Shown here: positions 8,341-18,045 of the stretch, in pieces
How positions within the stretch are numbered: the first letter of the stretch is position 1
How the letters are laid out: the number at the start of each line of letters is the position of its first letter
From: SIG299 sp045531895
GTDB taxonomy: Bacteria > Bacillota > Clostridia > Lachnospirales > Lachnospiraceae
Assembly (NCBI GenBank): GCA_045531895.1
Contig: JAZSEW010000030.1
Location: 1 to 51,337, forward strand
DNA: 51,337 nucleotides
Direction: 5' to 3'
Translations under genes and position numbers: made by a program
The notes under the pieces: model-generated
The model's database searches: none
Told to the model about the DNA's origin: nothing
What the model saw: the letters and a program-made list of their open reading frames with translations, nothing else

Positions 8341-8832
8341 TTACTCTTCTTCCGTTCCAAGTTCCATCCCCTTCATCAACATCTTTATTTCCGCATCCCA
8401 GGCCTCGTCCAGAGACTTATCCAGTGTAAATGTGTTTCTGGCAGTTCCGGTAACAATATGTCCTGTTCCATGCTCAAATCGAATCTGCAAAAATAAAGAC
8501 GGGGAATCTTCGCCGACTTTTACCTGGCGTTTTGCAAGCAACGCAGCCGTATCATTTTTAGTAAGTAACAGTGTAAAAGAAAATGCCAGGGGCGTACGTT
8601 TTCCCTTAATCAGTTCAAACACAGTAGGACGCAGCTCTCCCCAGTAAATATACCTTTCTTCCAGTTTTTCCTGCTCCTCAGTATCATAATATTCTGTATA
8701 CAACTGCCCCTGAAAACGATATTCTATATTGGTACGCAGAACCCCTTCTTTCAAAAGAAACCCATCGAAATTTTCTGCCTTTAACAGTTTCCCCATAAAC
8801 CGGTTCATTTCCAGTATTTTTAGTGAAATCAA
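8341..8832 (-). CDS. DUF5721 family protein
   Basis: 163-residue protein of unknown function. The N-terminal pattern (LKILEMNRFMGKLLKAENFDGFLL) resembles DUF5721 proteins that I recall from Lachnospiraceae. No signal peptide, membrane segment or catalytic motif is seen. Start is TTG at 8832, five bases after GGAGGAG. It lies 20 bases after the traX-like gene and probably shares its transcript. Family call is by recollection only. Confidence 0.7.
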   Translation of the reverse strand: MISLKILEMNRFMGKLLKAENFDGFLLKEGVLRTNIEYRFQGQLYTEYYDTEEQEKLEERYIYWGELRPTVFELIKGKRTPLAFSFTLLLTKNDTAALLAKRQVKVGEDSPSLFLQIRFEHGTGHIVTGTARNTFTLDKSLDEAWDAEIKMLMKGMELGTEEE

Positions 8833-8852
8833 CGTATCTCCTCCATAATGTC

Positions 8853-9608
8853 TTATATAATCTGCGCCAATATTCCCAGTAGCACATAGGCCACAGGAAA
8901 CGCCATATAAAACACGGTTCTTAACAGCTTACCTGTCTTCCCCTGCTCTCCGTTGTACATCCAAACAAGTAAAATAGAAAGTGGCGGAAGATATGTCAGA
9001 CCGCCTGTCTCTCCCATAAACAACAAATATAACGCAGCCACGGCAACAAGCGAAAACATCCGGTTCCCATAAAATAACTGCAGACAGATAATCGTAAGAA
9101 CACCAACACTCCCCTGCTCACTTCTAAGCAAAATTGCTACAAGTGCCGCTAATAAATACACTCCAAGAGTTGCCAGATTGTTACCGAAAGTTCCCGGTGC
9201 AAACCTCTTTGCCAAAGCATCCACAGCCATTATAACACATAATCCAACCACCATTGTAAAGAAGAAATTCTGGTTCAGTCCCCAGCTTTTCCACTCGTTC
9301 AAGCCAAAGGTTGCAATATCCATCGGAATCTCCACCACCAGAGCAGTTATTCCCAGACGCAGTAACAGTTTTTTTCTATCAGACGTTTTCCTTGCCGCTT
9401 CTACCAGCAAAAATGAGGCCAACGGAAATGCCGCCAGATACAATACATATCCTGCATTATATAATAACCTCTGTGCCTGGGACAAGGTTCCTCCTGCAGC
9501 AATCAGTTCCTCATTAAGCAGGTAAATTACCTGTTGTAAATAAATGCCTACAATCATCATGACAATCGTAATGCATTTTAACTGAAAAGAATTTAAATTT
9601 TTCTTCAT
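8853..9608 (-). CDS. TraX family membrane protein
   Basis: 251-residue polytopic membrane protein with about seven or eight hydrophobic segments. The start (LNSFQLKCITIVMMIVGIYLQQ) and the AAFPLASFLLVEAARKTSDRKK segment match the TraX family, named after F-pilin acetylation. Chromosomal copies in Firmicutes have no known role and may be acyltransferase-like. ATG follows GGAGAG. No conjugation gene is nearby, so a transfer function is not supported here. It starts 18 bases after the GlgX-like gene ends. Confidence 0.82.
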   Translation of the reverse strand: MKKNLNSFQLKCITIVMMIVGIYLQQVIYLLNEELIAAGGTLSQAQRLLYNAGYVLYLAAFPLASFLLVEAARKTSDRKKLLLRLGITALVVEIPMDIATFGLNEWKSWGLNQNFFFTMVVGLCVIMAVDALAKRFAPGTFGNNLATLGVYLLAALVAILLRSEQGSVGVLTIICLQLFYGNRMFSLVAVAALYLLFMGETGGLTYLPPLSILLVWMYNGEQGKTGKLLRTVFYMAFPVAYVLLGILAQII

Positions 9609-9626
9609 AGGTATCTCTCCAAACTT

Positions 9627-11567
9627 TTATTTTCCCAAAGTATCCTCCGGTATGCTCTGTAAAAGAACAATACTTCTTGGTTCCAAAACAAGACTCTGAC
9701 CAGCCAATTTTTGCTCTTCCGTTCTCTGTCCTTTTCCTCTACCGGTGTCAAACACAACCTTCCATGCAAAGCCTTCCATTTTCGGCAATTCAAATTCATG
9801 CTTTTCCCAATGCATGTTAAACATCACATAAAAATTATCTTCAAAGGTGTAATCTGCCCTTCTTACATAATTTCCGCAATACAGAAATGCCACCAGCCGG
9901 TTGTAGGAGGAATAGTCCACCTGCCAGGGAGTCAAACCATGGATGGAGATTTCCGGCCATCCGCAGCCGATAAAATCCGTTTCGCGAAGTTCTCTCTCCA
10001 TGGTAAATAACGGATGTTCCCGACGCAATGCCAGCAACGTTCTTGCAAACTCCAACAGCTCTTTATTTTTTCTTGCCAGGCTCCAATCCACCCAGGAAAT
10101 CTCGTTATCCTGACAATATGAGTTATTATTTCCCTTCTTGGTTCTGCCAAATTCATCTCCTGCCAGCAGCATCGGTGTTCCCTGGGAAAGCAGCATTACG
10201 GCAAGCGCATTTTTCATCATACGCTGACGAAGCGCCTGTACTTTCTTACTCTTTGTCGGACCTTCCTCACCACAATTCCAACTGCAATTGTATTCTGAAC
10301 CGTCTCTGCCATTCTCACCATTGGCCTCATTATGGCGAATGTCATAGGAATATAAATCAGCCAATGTAAATCCATTATGGTCAGCAATATAATGCACTCT
10401 GCCGACATCACATCTACGATTCTTCATATAGAATGTAAGTGCAGGCACCATTCCTTCATCACCCTTTAAATAGCGGCGCATCTCCATACAGAATCCATCC
10501 CTGTATTCAAATAAACGGTTTGGATACTTACTCTTCAGCCAGTCTGAAACTTCAGAAACCATAAAAGCCGTGTTCTGTAAATAGGCATCTCCTGCCACCA
10601 ACGTCACAGGAAGCTGACTTTCGTTAATATGGAACCCATCAACTCCATATACTCTCACCCAGTACCGCAGGCAGTCCAACATAAAGCTCTGACTTAAATT
10701 TCCTTCAAACAGCATTTCCAAATAAACATCTATTCCTGCCTCATGAAGCATTTCCACCATATGCCTGAATTCTTCACAAGCCCTCTCCGGCTGAGATGCA
10801 TAAGCAGACTTTGGAGCAAAATAATAAGACGGTGCAGAATACCCCCAATAGTTAACCTTACCGGCAGGCTTTTCTTCAGCCACAGCCTCAACAACGCCCT
10901 TCTTTATATTCTTTCCGGATTTAGAAGCTTTTTCCATCTGACCCTGATATATTCTTGCAGGTTCACCTATTACCGGTCCCTTTGCCTTTTGATTAGAAGC
11001 TTCCGTTTCATCAAACTCTACCACAGGCATCAAAAGTATCGCATTTATTCCAAGCTCCTTTAGATAAGGAATTTTTTCCACTACTCCGGCATAGGTTCCT
11101 TTTTTTCGAACTCCGGAACCGTTGCCTTTGGTAAAACCTCTGACATGAAGCTTATATAATACCAGTTCCGCAACATCATGACGCCGAAAACCGACTTTTT
11201 TCTGCTCCTCCGGCACCAGCACTTCACCACGGACAAAGCAAGACTCTGCACCAAAATTCTCTCTTCCATTAATTTTCGCTGCGTACGGATCACATATCAA
11301 TTTTCCCCCTGCCCGGTACAGATACTCATATTCCGTATGTCCCTGTTTCTTTGGAAGCCGGACTGCCACTGAAAAAACACCTAAGGCAGAGGCTTCCATC
11401 GGGATAACCTCTGCCGGATCTGCTTCACCTTTTTTATATAACACAAGACTACAGGAGGAACTTCCGGGCATGGATACGGCAAAGTTAAACATATTGTTTT
11501 GGAACGACACGCCAAGCGGCATATCTTTTCCCTGCCGATGAATAAATCCCTTGTTTTCCTTCTTCAT
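9627..11567 (-). CDS. GlgX/TreX-like glycogen debranching family protein with degenerate catalytic motifs
   Basis: 646-residue relative of isoamylase/GlgX enzymes: N-terminal CBM48-like region (residues 17-110), then a GH13 barrel recognisable from YKLHVRGFTKG (138-147), INAILLMPVVEFDE (174-187), NYWGYSAPSYYFAP (239-252) and RHNEANGENGRDG (411-423). The catalytic set looks lost. Region I, normally DVVFNH, reads EMLFEG (284-289). Region II, normally GFRFD, reads GFHIN (311-315), losing both Arg and the nucleophile Asp. Region IV, normally HD, reads HN (397-398). Only the acid Glu339 (VSEV) remains. The segment between regions I and II is also shortened. Likely a non-catalytic glycogen-binding or regulatory paralogue. 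The ATG follows GAGGT. The gene starts 43 bases after the ABC-F gene ends. Confidence 0.85.
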   Translation of the reverse strand: MKKENKGFIHRQGKDMPLGVSFQNNMFNFAVSMPGSSSCSLVLYKKGEADPAEVIPMEASALGVFSVAVRLPKKQGHTEYEYLYRAGGKLICDPYAAKINGRENFGAESCFVRGEVLVPEEQKKVGFRRHDVAELVLYKLHVRGFTKGNGSGVRKKGTYAGVVEKIPYLKELGINAILLMPVVEFDETEASNQKAKGPVIGEPARIYQGQMEKASKSGKNIKKGVVEAVAEEKPAGKVNYWGYSAPSYYFAPKSAYASQPERACEEFRHMVEMLHEAGIDVYLEMLFEGNLSQSFMLDCLRYWVRVYGVDGFHINESQLPVTLVAGDAYLQNTAFMVSEVSDWLKSKYPNRLFEYRDGFCMEMRRYLKGDEGMVPALTFYMKNRRCDVGRVHYIADHNGFTLADLYSYDIRHNEANGENGRDGSEYNCSWNCGEEGPTKSKKVQALRQRMMKNALAVMLLSQGTPMLLAGDEFGRTKKGNNNSYCQDNEISWVDWSLARKNKELLEFARTLLALRREHPLFTMERELRETDFIGCGWPEISIHGLTPWQVDYSSYNRLVAFLYCGNYVRRADYTFEDNFYVMFNMHWEKHEFELPKMEGFAWKVVFDTGRGKGQRTEEQKLAGQSLVLEPRSIVLLQSIPEDTLGK

Positions 11568-11610
11568 TTAAACCTCAATTCTGAGAAATCGTTACTTTCT
11601 CCACTATAAG

Positions 11611-13266
11611 TTACTCTTCTTCTGCCTCTAAATCGTCTCCTACATTGTCAATTGCAGTAAGAACGGTTCTCTTACGGGCCATTTCATCACTTTCCAGATA
11701 TTCGTCGTAGGTAGTTGTTTTATCAATAAGACTGCCACCCGGTACGATTTCCATAATACGGTTTGCCGTAGTCTGGATAAACTGATGATCCAGTGCAGTA
11801 AATAAAATTACACCCGGGAACTTAATCAGACCATTATTCAATGCAGTAATAGACTCCATATCCAGATGGTTTGTAGGCTCATCCATAACCAATACATTAG
11901 ATCCCATAATCATCATTTTAGATAACATTACTCTTACCTTTTCACCACCGGATAATACGTTAACCTTTTTCACACCTTCTTCACCTGCAAAAAGCATTCT
12001 GCCGAGGAAGCCACGGACATAGGTAACATCCTTTTCCGGAGAGAACGGCATTAAGAAATCCACGATGGTTTCGTCCACAGAAAACATCTGTGTATTGTCC
12101 TTCGGAAAGTATGCCTGTGAAGTGGTAATGCCCCACTTATAAGAACCGGAATCCGGCTCCATTTCACCCATTAAAATCTTGAATAATGTAGTTGCTGCAA
12201 GTGTATTACCGCCTACAAAAGCAATCTTATCGTCACGATTTACAATAAAGGAAATGTTGTCCAATACCTTTACACCATTGATTGTCTTGGAAAGATTGGT
12301 TACGGTAAGTACCTCGTTACCGATTTCTCTTGCCGGACGGAAATCAATGTAAGGATATTTTCTGGAGGATGGACGGATATCATCCAACTCAATTTTTTCC
12401 AAGGCTCTCTTACGTGAGGTCGCCTGCTTGGACTTTGATGCATTCGCAGAGAAACGCTGAATAAATTCCTGCAATTCCTTAATTTTTTCTTCTTTCTTCT
12501 TGTTTGCTTCCTTCATCTGCTTTACCATTAACTGACTGGATTCATACCAGAAGTCATAGTTACCGGCATATAGCTGAATCTTTGCATAGTCAATATCCGC
12601 AATATGGGTGCAGACCTTATTTAAGAAATAACGATCGTGAGAAACCACAATAACGGTATTTTCAAAGTTAATCAAGAACTCTTCCAACCAGCGGATAGCC
12701 TCTAAGTCCAAATGGTTGGTAGGCTCGTCGAGGAGCAGAATATCCGGATTACCAAACAAAGCCTGGGCAAGTAATACCTTCACCTTCTGGGAACCATTTA
12801 GGTCTGCCATCTGATAATAGTGGAATTCCGGTTCAATACCAAGACCATTAAGTAACGTTGCCGCATCGGATTCTGCTTCCCAACCATTGAGGTCCGCAAA
12901 CTCCGCCTCTAATTCACTGGCTCTGTTACCATCTTCTTCCGTAAAGTCTTCCTTCGCGTAGATTTCATCCTTTTCCTCCATGATGTCATACAGTCTCTGG
13001 TTACCCATAATAACAGTATCCAGTACATTGTATGCATCATATTTAAAGTGGTCCTGCTGTAAGAAAGAAAGTCGCTGCCCCGGTGTGATAACCACTTCCC
13101 CCTTACTCGGTTCCAGCTGACCGTTTAAAATCTTTAAGAACGTAGATTTTCCCGCACCGTTGGCACCGATTAAACCATAACAATTTCCTTCGGTAAATTT
13201 AATATTTACATCCTCAAACAATGCGCGCTTGCCAAGACGCAATGTTACGTTACATGCCTGTATCAT
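11611..13266 (-). CDS. ABC-F family ATPase (YbiT/YkpA-like)
   Basis: Soluble 551-residue tandem ABC protein without membrane segments; ABC-F proteins act on ribosomes. NBD1: Walker A GANGAGKST (34-42), signature-like LNGSQKVKV (156-164), Walker B ILLLDEPTNHLD, His-switch VVSHDRYF. Coiled linker (245-290). NBD2: Walker A is GGNTLAATT (352-360), lacking the usual Gly-Lys; signature LSGGEKVRV and Walker B VLVMDEPTNHLD are intact, but the switch reads TALDHQF, without the SHD His. One of the two ATP sites therefore looks degenerate. Start ATG follows GGAGG. A short intergenic gap of 84 bases separates it from the NlpC/P60-like gene. Confidence 0.93.
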   Translation of the reverse strand: MIQACNVTLRLGKRALFEDVNIKFTEGNCYGLIGANGAGKSTFLKILNGQLEPSKGEVVITPGQRLSFLQQDHFKYDAYNVLDTVIMGNQRLYDIMEEKDEIYAKEDFTEEDGNRASELEAEFADLNGWEAESDAATLLNGLGIEPEFHYYQMADLNGSQKVKVLLAQALFGNPDILLLDEPTNHLDLEAIRWLEEFLINFENTVIVVSHDRYFLNKVCTHIADIDYAKIQLYAGNYDFWYESSQLMVKQMKEANKKKEEKIKELQEFIQRFSANASKSKQATSRKRALEKIELDDIRPSSRKYPYIDFRPAREIGNEVLTVTNLSKTINGVKVLDNISFIVNRDDKIAFVGGNTLAATTLFKILMGEMEPDSGSYKWGITTSQAYFPKDNTQMFSVDETIVDFLMPFSPEKDVTYVRGFLGRMLFAGEEGVKKVNVLSGGEKVRVMLSKMMIMGSNVLVMDEPTNHLDMESITALNNGLIKFPGVILFTALDHQFIQTTANRIMEIVPGGSLIDKTTTYDEYLESDEMARKRTVLTAIDNVGDDLEAEEE

Positions 13267-13350
13267 ATAATCCTCCTTGCTTCATGTGTCTATTCAATCT
13301 AATTAACCCAAAATAATATTCTACCTTATATTTCCTAATTTGTAAAGCCC

Positions 13351-14898
13351 CTACCAAGGAGAACGCATTTGGTACTTTCCACTTACCATCAGTTCATTCA
13401 CGGTTTTCGGATGAATCATTACTTTTCCCTCTCTTACCGCCGATTCTGCCACAAGCATGGTCGTCTCATCCAACCACTCACAGAAAAAAATTGTATGTTC
13501 TCCGGGATATACAAATAAATCCATTTTCTCCAGCTCTCTGATATTTGATACCTTGGAACCAAGAGCCAGCAAACCGGTCGTACTATGTTTGGTTTTGAAC
13601 CCGAGCGCAGCACATACAAAGCCGGAGCAGTCCAGTCCTGCTGTCATATATTTATAGTACCCCTCCGGATTTATATTTCCGGCAACATATTTTTTATTCA
13701 ATGCATCTTTAAAGTTTCTTCCCTTAAAGCTGCTATACTGAGAATAGAAACCACCCCAGCAATATGGAATTCCCGTCATTACTTCACTCCAGGAAGATTT
13801 ATCAGCGTTTTTCTCCAACACAGCCGCAATTTCTCTTGGCAAAACAACGCCTTTCTCCGATTTTGAAACCTGAGTATGGGTCTTTTTTAGAGTCCATTGG
13901 TATTCTGCCATAGCCAACGCCCTCTCCCAGACTTTTTTTCTCGATAATTTTACTTTTTCCTTACATGCGGTACCTGCTTTTACACGGTATTTTGCCTCTA
14001 CAGCATAATCACATTCTAATTGTACGGCTTGTTTTGAGTAGTTCTGTAAATTTGATTCCACATCTTTTCTTAATGCAACCTTTCGTACTTCAACAGTATC
14101 TGACGTAGGGACCATCAAATAAATATTTCCGTTCTCCTGCACATGAATATATTTTCCCGGCAGATAAGCATACTCTTCTGTCGGCAACATATAACTGCCA
14201 AGATATTCCCCTTCCGCTGAAACTGCACGAAGCGTCAGTTCGCCGAATAATATGGATGATTTTTTTACCAGCTTCGTGTGTACCGAATATATCGTTCCTT
14301 TCGCATCTGTAGTAATATACTCTGCAAAATCATAACCATCATTCTCTAATATTGGAGCGGCCTCTCCATCCTCTACCATCCAGATTCCGTTTGTTTCATT
14401 CGCATATATCAAATGGTTTTTATACGTCTGAACAGCCACACCTTCCTCTGTTACCAGCAGTTGCTTTACATAATCATCCTCTAATCGAACGTTTACCTGC
14501 TGCAGCAATTCTCCCTGCTTTGTATATATCTGAAGCTCTGAAAGAATATCATCAAACACATACAATATATCTTCATAGCTTACAATATCGGTCGGAAGAA
14601 CCGATGCAGATAACGGAATTTCTCTGATTTTATTTTGCTTGATTTCCAGCACACTGTTGTCATAAGATGCCGACAGATATATTGTCTCATCCTCTTCTAC
14701 CCAGAATCCATCCGTATATTTCAGCACTACCTGCTCTTTTTCTTCCGTTTCTGCTTCTTCTGTTCCATTTTGTACAACACAGACAACACACTCACGCATA
14801 TTATCTATTTCATTCGTCAAACCAATGTTTCTGTCTCCGAACAGGGAAACAGACAAAACGGAAGCGGCCATCGCCACACACTGTAAGCCTTTTATCAT
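13351..14898 (-). CDS. Exported NlpC/P60-like protein with N-terminal repeat region
   Basis: About 515 residues. Hydrophobic N terminus (GLQCVAMAASVLSVSLFG) looks like a signal peptide. Residues 50-290 contain repeated beta-strand segments of the YIHVQENGNIYLMV kind, suggestive of a beta-propeller. The C-terminal third carries PYCWGG, then GLDCSGFVCAALGF with the probable nucleophile Cys and GEHTIFFCEW with the probable His, fitting the NlpC/P60 papain-like fold (peptidoglycan or amide hydrolase). The ATG at 14898 has GAGG five bases upstream; a GTG at 14904 is an alternative. It starts 20 bases after glutamine synthetase ends. Precise substrate unknown. Confidence 0.75.
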   Translation of the reverse strand: MIKGLQCVAMAASVLSVSLFGDRNIGLTNEIDNMRECVVCVVQNGTEEAETEEKEQVVLKYTDGFWVEEDETIYLSASYDNSVLEIKQNKIREIPLSASVLPTDIVSYEDILYVFDDILSELQIYTKQGELLQQVNVRLEDDYVKQLLVTEEGVAVQTYKNHLIYANETNGIWMVEDGEAAPILENDGYDFAEYITTDAKGTIYSVHTKLVKKSSILFGELTLRAVSAEGEYLGSYMLPTEEYAYLPGKYIHVQENGNIYLMVPTSDTVEVRKVALRKDVESNLQNYSKQAVQLECDYAVEAKYRVKAGTACKEKVKLSRKKVWERALAMAEYQWTLKKTHTQVSKSEKGVVLPREIAAVLEKNADKSSWSEVMTGIPYCWGGFYSQYSSFKGRNFKDALNKKYVAGNINPEGYYKYMTAGLDCSGFVCAALGFKTKHSTTGLLALGSKVSNIRELEKMDLFVYPGEHTIFFCEWLDETTMLVAESAVREGKVMIHPKTVNELMVSGKYQMRSPW

Positions 14899-14918
14899 AA
14901 ACACCTCAATAACACATA

Positions 14919-17033
14919 CTAAACTTCAAAAACAAGATCACCATAGGTTGGAACCGGCCATGCCTTTTTATCTACAATGGTTTCCAGCTTGTCCACGGGA
15001 ACACGCAACGCCTCCATGGCAGGCACAACCGTTTCGCGGTAAGCCTCTGCCTTTTCCTTCGCATTCTTGATAGCAACTGCCGCCATTCTTGCTTCTCTCA
15101 CTTTTTCCTTTGCATCTTCCATTTCCGCTAAAAGTTCAGAAATCTGGGTCAGTAACTTTTCCTGTACAGTAAAATTAACATTCGGCACTGCAGAACGTAC
15201 GGAATTAATGGAATCTGCCAATTCTGTTGCAAACCGAATGACCGCAGGAATATACATTCTCCTTACCATATCCACCATGGTCTTTGCCTCGATATTGATA
15301 GTCTTGGCATAATTTTCATAATTCATTTCTGCACGTGCTTCCAGCTCGACTCTGCTGAATACCTTATGCTTTGTAAATACCTCTACTGTTTTATCATATA
15401 ACAAAGCCTTGGTGGCGCCTACAATGGAAGCTTCATTCGGCAGTCCTCTGCGTTCTGCTTCCTTTGTCCACTCCTCAGAATAACCGTCCCCATTGAAAAT
15501 AATTCTTTCATGAGCCGTTAATTCTCTCTGCAACAGCTTCTTTAACTCTTTTTCCAATTCTTCCGGTGCTACCTTCTCCAGTTCATCAGAAAACTGGCTT
15601 AAGGTATCAGCAACAATAGTGTTTAATACCGTGTTTGGCCCTGCTACAGACATGGATGACCCCAACATACGGAACTCAAATTTATTTCCGGTAAAAGCAA
15701 ATGGAGAAGTGCGGTTTCTGTCCGTAGCGTCCTTTCTGATTTCCGGAAGAGTATGTACACCGATATTCATATAAACTTTCTTTTTGCAGTCTTTTGCTTC
15801 TCCGGTTTTAATAATCTGGCGCACAATATCTTCTAATTGCTCCCCAAGGAAAATAGAAATAATCGCAGGTGGTGCTTCATGGCCACCAAGTCTATGGTCA
15901 TTTCCCGGATTAGATGCAGAATAGCGAAGCAATGTTGCATGCTCGTCTACCGCCTTAATCACTGCAGTTACAAATAATAAAAACTCTAAATTCTCATTTG
16001 GCTTTTTGCCCGGGTCAAGCAGATTTTTTCCTGTATTGGTTACAATAGACCAGTTGTTGTGCTTACCGGAACCGTGCAGACTCTTAAAAGGCTTTTCATG
16101 CAACAGACATTCTAAATTATGTCGTTTTGCCACACGCTTCATAACCTCCATCACCAACTGATTATGATCCACGGAAATATTGGCAGTCGCATAGATTGGC
16201 GCCAGCTCATGCTGTGCCGGAGCAGCTTCATTATGCTGTGTTTTTGCTAACACTCCAAGCTTCCAAAGCTCGTAATTTAACTCTTTCATATATGCAGCAA
16301 CACGCTCTTTTAAAGCACCGAAATAATGGTCATCCATTTCGGAACCCTTTGGAGGCTTTGCACCAAACAATGTACGACCTGTAAAAATCAAATCTTCTCT
16401 CTGTAAAAACTTTTCTCTGTCAATCAGGAAATACTCCTGCTCCGGTCCTACCGAACAGGAAACATTGGTAACCTCCTGATGTCCTAACAGCTTCAATATA
16501 CGGGTAGCTTCCCGATCAATCGCTTCCATGGAGCGAAGCAATGGCGTCTTTTTATCCAATGCCTCGCCGGTATAAGAACAAAATGCCGTCGGAATGCATA
16601 ACGTAACTCCGGCAGCATCCTCTTTCACAAACGCAGGAGACGTACAATCCCAGGTAGTATATCCTCTGGCTTCACAAGTAGCACGTAATCCTCCTGATGG
16701 GAAAGAAGATGCATCCGGTTCACCTTTAATCAGTTCTTTACCGGAAAATTCCAAAATTACCTTTCCCTCCGCCGCAGGAGTAATAAACGCGTCATGCTTT
16801 TCCGCAGTAATGCCGGTCATTGGCTGGAACCAGTGGGTATAATGAGTCGCTCCTTTTTCAATTGCCCAGTCTTTCATGACACTGGCAACGATATCCGCAA
16901 TCTGCGGATCCAGTTCTTCTCCGTTTTCCATTGTCTTCTTCAGTGCTTTAAAGGTCGTCTTAGGAAGACGTTCTCTCATTACAGCCTCATTAAATACGTC
17001 AATACCAAAAAATTCCGTCACTTTCTCTGCCAT
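14919..17033 (-). CDS. glnN: Glutamine synthetase type III
   Basis: Cytosolic ammonia-assimilating enzyme making glutamine from glutamate, NH3 and ATP. At about 704 residues it has the length of GSIII (GlnN), not GSI. Family marks: GATHYTHWFQPMTG near residue 70, DASSFPSGGLRATCEARGYT near 115-135, GPEQEYFLIDR near 200, and HNEAAPAQHELAP near 270. The start is taken as MAEKVTEFF at 17033 because it fits the family N terminus; the longer reading from 17063 adds ten residues. A hairpin at 17101-17128 lies in the upstream region. Start choice moderate, function firm. Confidence 0.95.
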   Translation of the reverse strand: MAEKVTEFFGIDVFNEAVMRERLPKTTFKALKKTMENGEELDPQIADIVASVMKDWAIEKGATHYTHWFQPMTGITAEKHDAFITPAAEGKVILEFSGKELIKGEPDASSFPSGGLRATCEARGYTTWDCTSPAFVKEDAAGVTLCIPTAFCSYTGEALDKKTPLLRSMEAIDREATRILKLLGHQEVTNVSCSVGPEQEYFLIDREKFLQREDLIFTGRTLFGAKPPKGSEMDDHYFGALKERVAAYMKELNYELWKLGVLAKTQHNEAAPAQHELAPIYATANISVDHNQLVMEVMKRVAKRHNLECLLHEKPFKSLHGSGKHNNWSIVTNTGKNLLDPGKKPNENLEFLLFVTAVIKAVDEHATLLRYSASNPGNDHRLGGHEAPPAIISIFLGEQLEDIVRQIIKTGEAKDCKKKVYMNIGVHTLPEIRKDATDRNRTSPFAFTGNKFEFRMLGSSMSVAGPNTVLNTIVADTLSQFSDELEKVAPEELEKELKKLLQRELTAHERIIFNGDGYSEEWTKEAERRGLPNEASIVGATKALLYDKTVEVFTKHKVFSRVELEARAEMNYENYAKTINIEAKTMVDMVRRMYIPAVIRFATELADSINSVRSAVPNVNFTVQEKLLTQISELLAEMEDAKEKVREARMAAVAIKNAKEKAEAYRETVVPAMEALRVPVDKLETIVDKKAWPVPTYGDLVFEV

Positions 17034-17096
17034 ACATAGCCTACCTTTCTGTGTTTCCTGCATTTTCAGGTCACTTCCCTGATTATCTCATACAGT

Positions 17097-17128
17097 AAAA
17101 GGTGCCCTAAACTTCCATTTAGAACACC
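17097..17128 (-). terminator. Terminator of mscS or attenuator-like hairpin before glnN
   Basis: 17118-17128 pairs with 17101-17111 over 11 positions with two G-U pairs, a 6-base loop and four T residues after it on the minus strand. It is about 100 bases past the mscS stop. A TATAAT-like box lies at about 17147-17152, upstream of it in the direction of transcription, so it could also sit in the glnN leader. Confidence 0.55.
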
Positions 17129-17227
17129 CTTTCCTAAAATTGATATTATATTATCATATTTTTCCGAAAAAGAAAAGTACTTTCTGAACAGTTATTTATC
17201 AGAGTTTCTTATCTTTATCATAATTTC

Positions 17228-18040
17228 CTACTGGTTTTTCATATTTACATCTATCTGATTGAACGGAATTTCAATCTTATTGGCATCAAAGGCATCCTTC
17301 ACCTGTTCCATTAACTCCCATTTAACAGTCCAGTAATCTTCATTCTTACACCATACACGGAAACCGAAATCGATGGAACTGGAAGCAAATTCGTTAATAA
17401 ATACGGTTGGTGCATGTTCTTCATCCTTCAGAACCATTTCGTTTCTTTCAGCAGCTGTAGTAAGAAGGCTCTTTACCAGTTTCAGGTCGCTGCTATAGGA
17501 TACACCAAATACAAAATCCACACGACGTAATTCCTCGTGGGAAGCATTGATAATATTATTGTTGGATAACGAACCATTTGGAATGGTAACCATCTTATTA
17601 TCTGTAGTCAGTAACTTTGTATAGAAAATTTCAATTGCTGTTACTGTACCTTCTACGCCTGTTGCAATAATATAATCACCAACTTTAAATGGCTTTAACA
17701 GAAGAATAAGAACACCTCCGGCAAGATTGGACAAACTGCCCTGCAATGCCAGACCGATTGTTACACCGGCGGATGCAAAAATTGCCGCAACACCGGTAGT
17801 TGCAATACCAAGATATCCTACAATAATAAATACTAAAACAATAAGTAAAACAATACGCAGTGCAGATTTAATAAAGGACTGGACTCCTGCATCCACATTC
17901 GCCTTATTCATTGCCTTTTCTGTCAGGTTCATCACAACTTTAATCAGTTTAGAACCTACGAAATAAATCACCAGTGCAATTAAAACTCTTAACAATGCAG
18001 GTAATAGCATTGTTGTTATAAATGAAACTATTGTTGCCAT
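17228..18040 (-). CDS. Small-conductance mechanosensitive channel, MscS family
   Basis: 270-residue inner-membrane osmotic safety valve. Three hydrophobic N-terminal segments (about 10-32, 60-82, 87-112). The pore helix has the Ala/Gly pattern ASAGVTIGLALQGSLSNLAGG (about 90-110) followed by LLLKPFKVGDYI, a strong MscS mark. The soluble beta domain and C-terminal vestibule follow. Start ATG follows AAGGAGG. It begins five bases after the glycogen branching enzyme ends, suggesting shared transcription. Confidence 0.94.
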   Translation of the reverse strand: MATIVSFITTMLLPALLRVLIALVIYFVGSKLIKVVMNLTEKAMNKANVDAGVQSFIKSALRIVLLIVLVFIIVGYLGIATTGVAAIFASAGVTIGLALQGSLSNLAGGVLILLLKPFKVGDYIIATGVEGTVTAIEIFYTKLLTTDNKMVTIPNGSLSNNNIINASHEELRRVDFVFGVSYSSDLKLVKSLLTTAAERNEMVLKDEEHAPTVFINEFASSSIDFGFRVWCKNEDYWTVKWELMEQVKDAFDANKIEIPFNQIDVNMKNQ

Positions 18041-18045
18041 TTTCG

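Noticed and set aside
8853..9608. TraX-like gene as evidence for a conjugative element
   Set aside because: No mobilisation, integrase or pilus genes nearby; TraX-like proteins are common chromosomal genes in Firmicutes.
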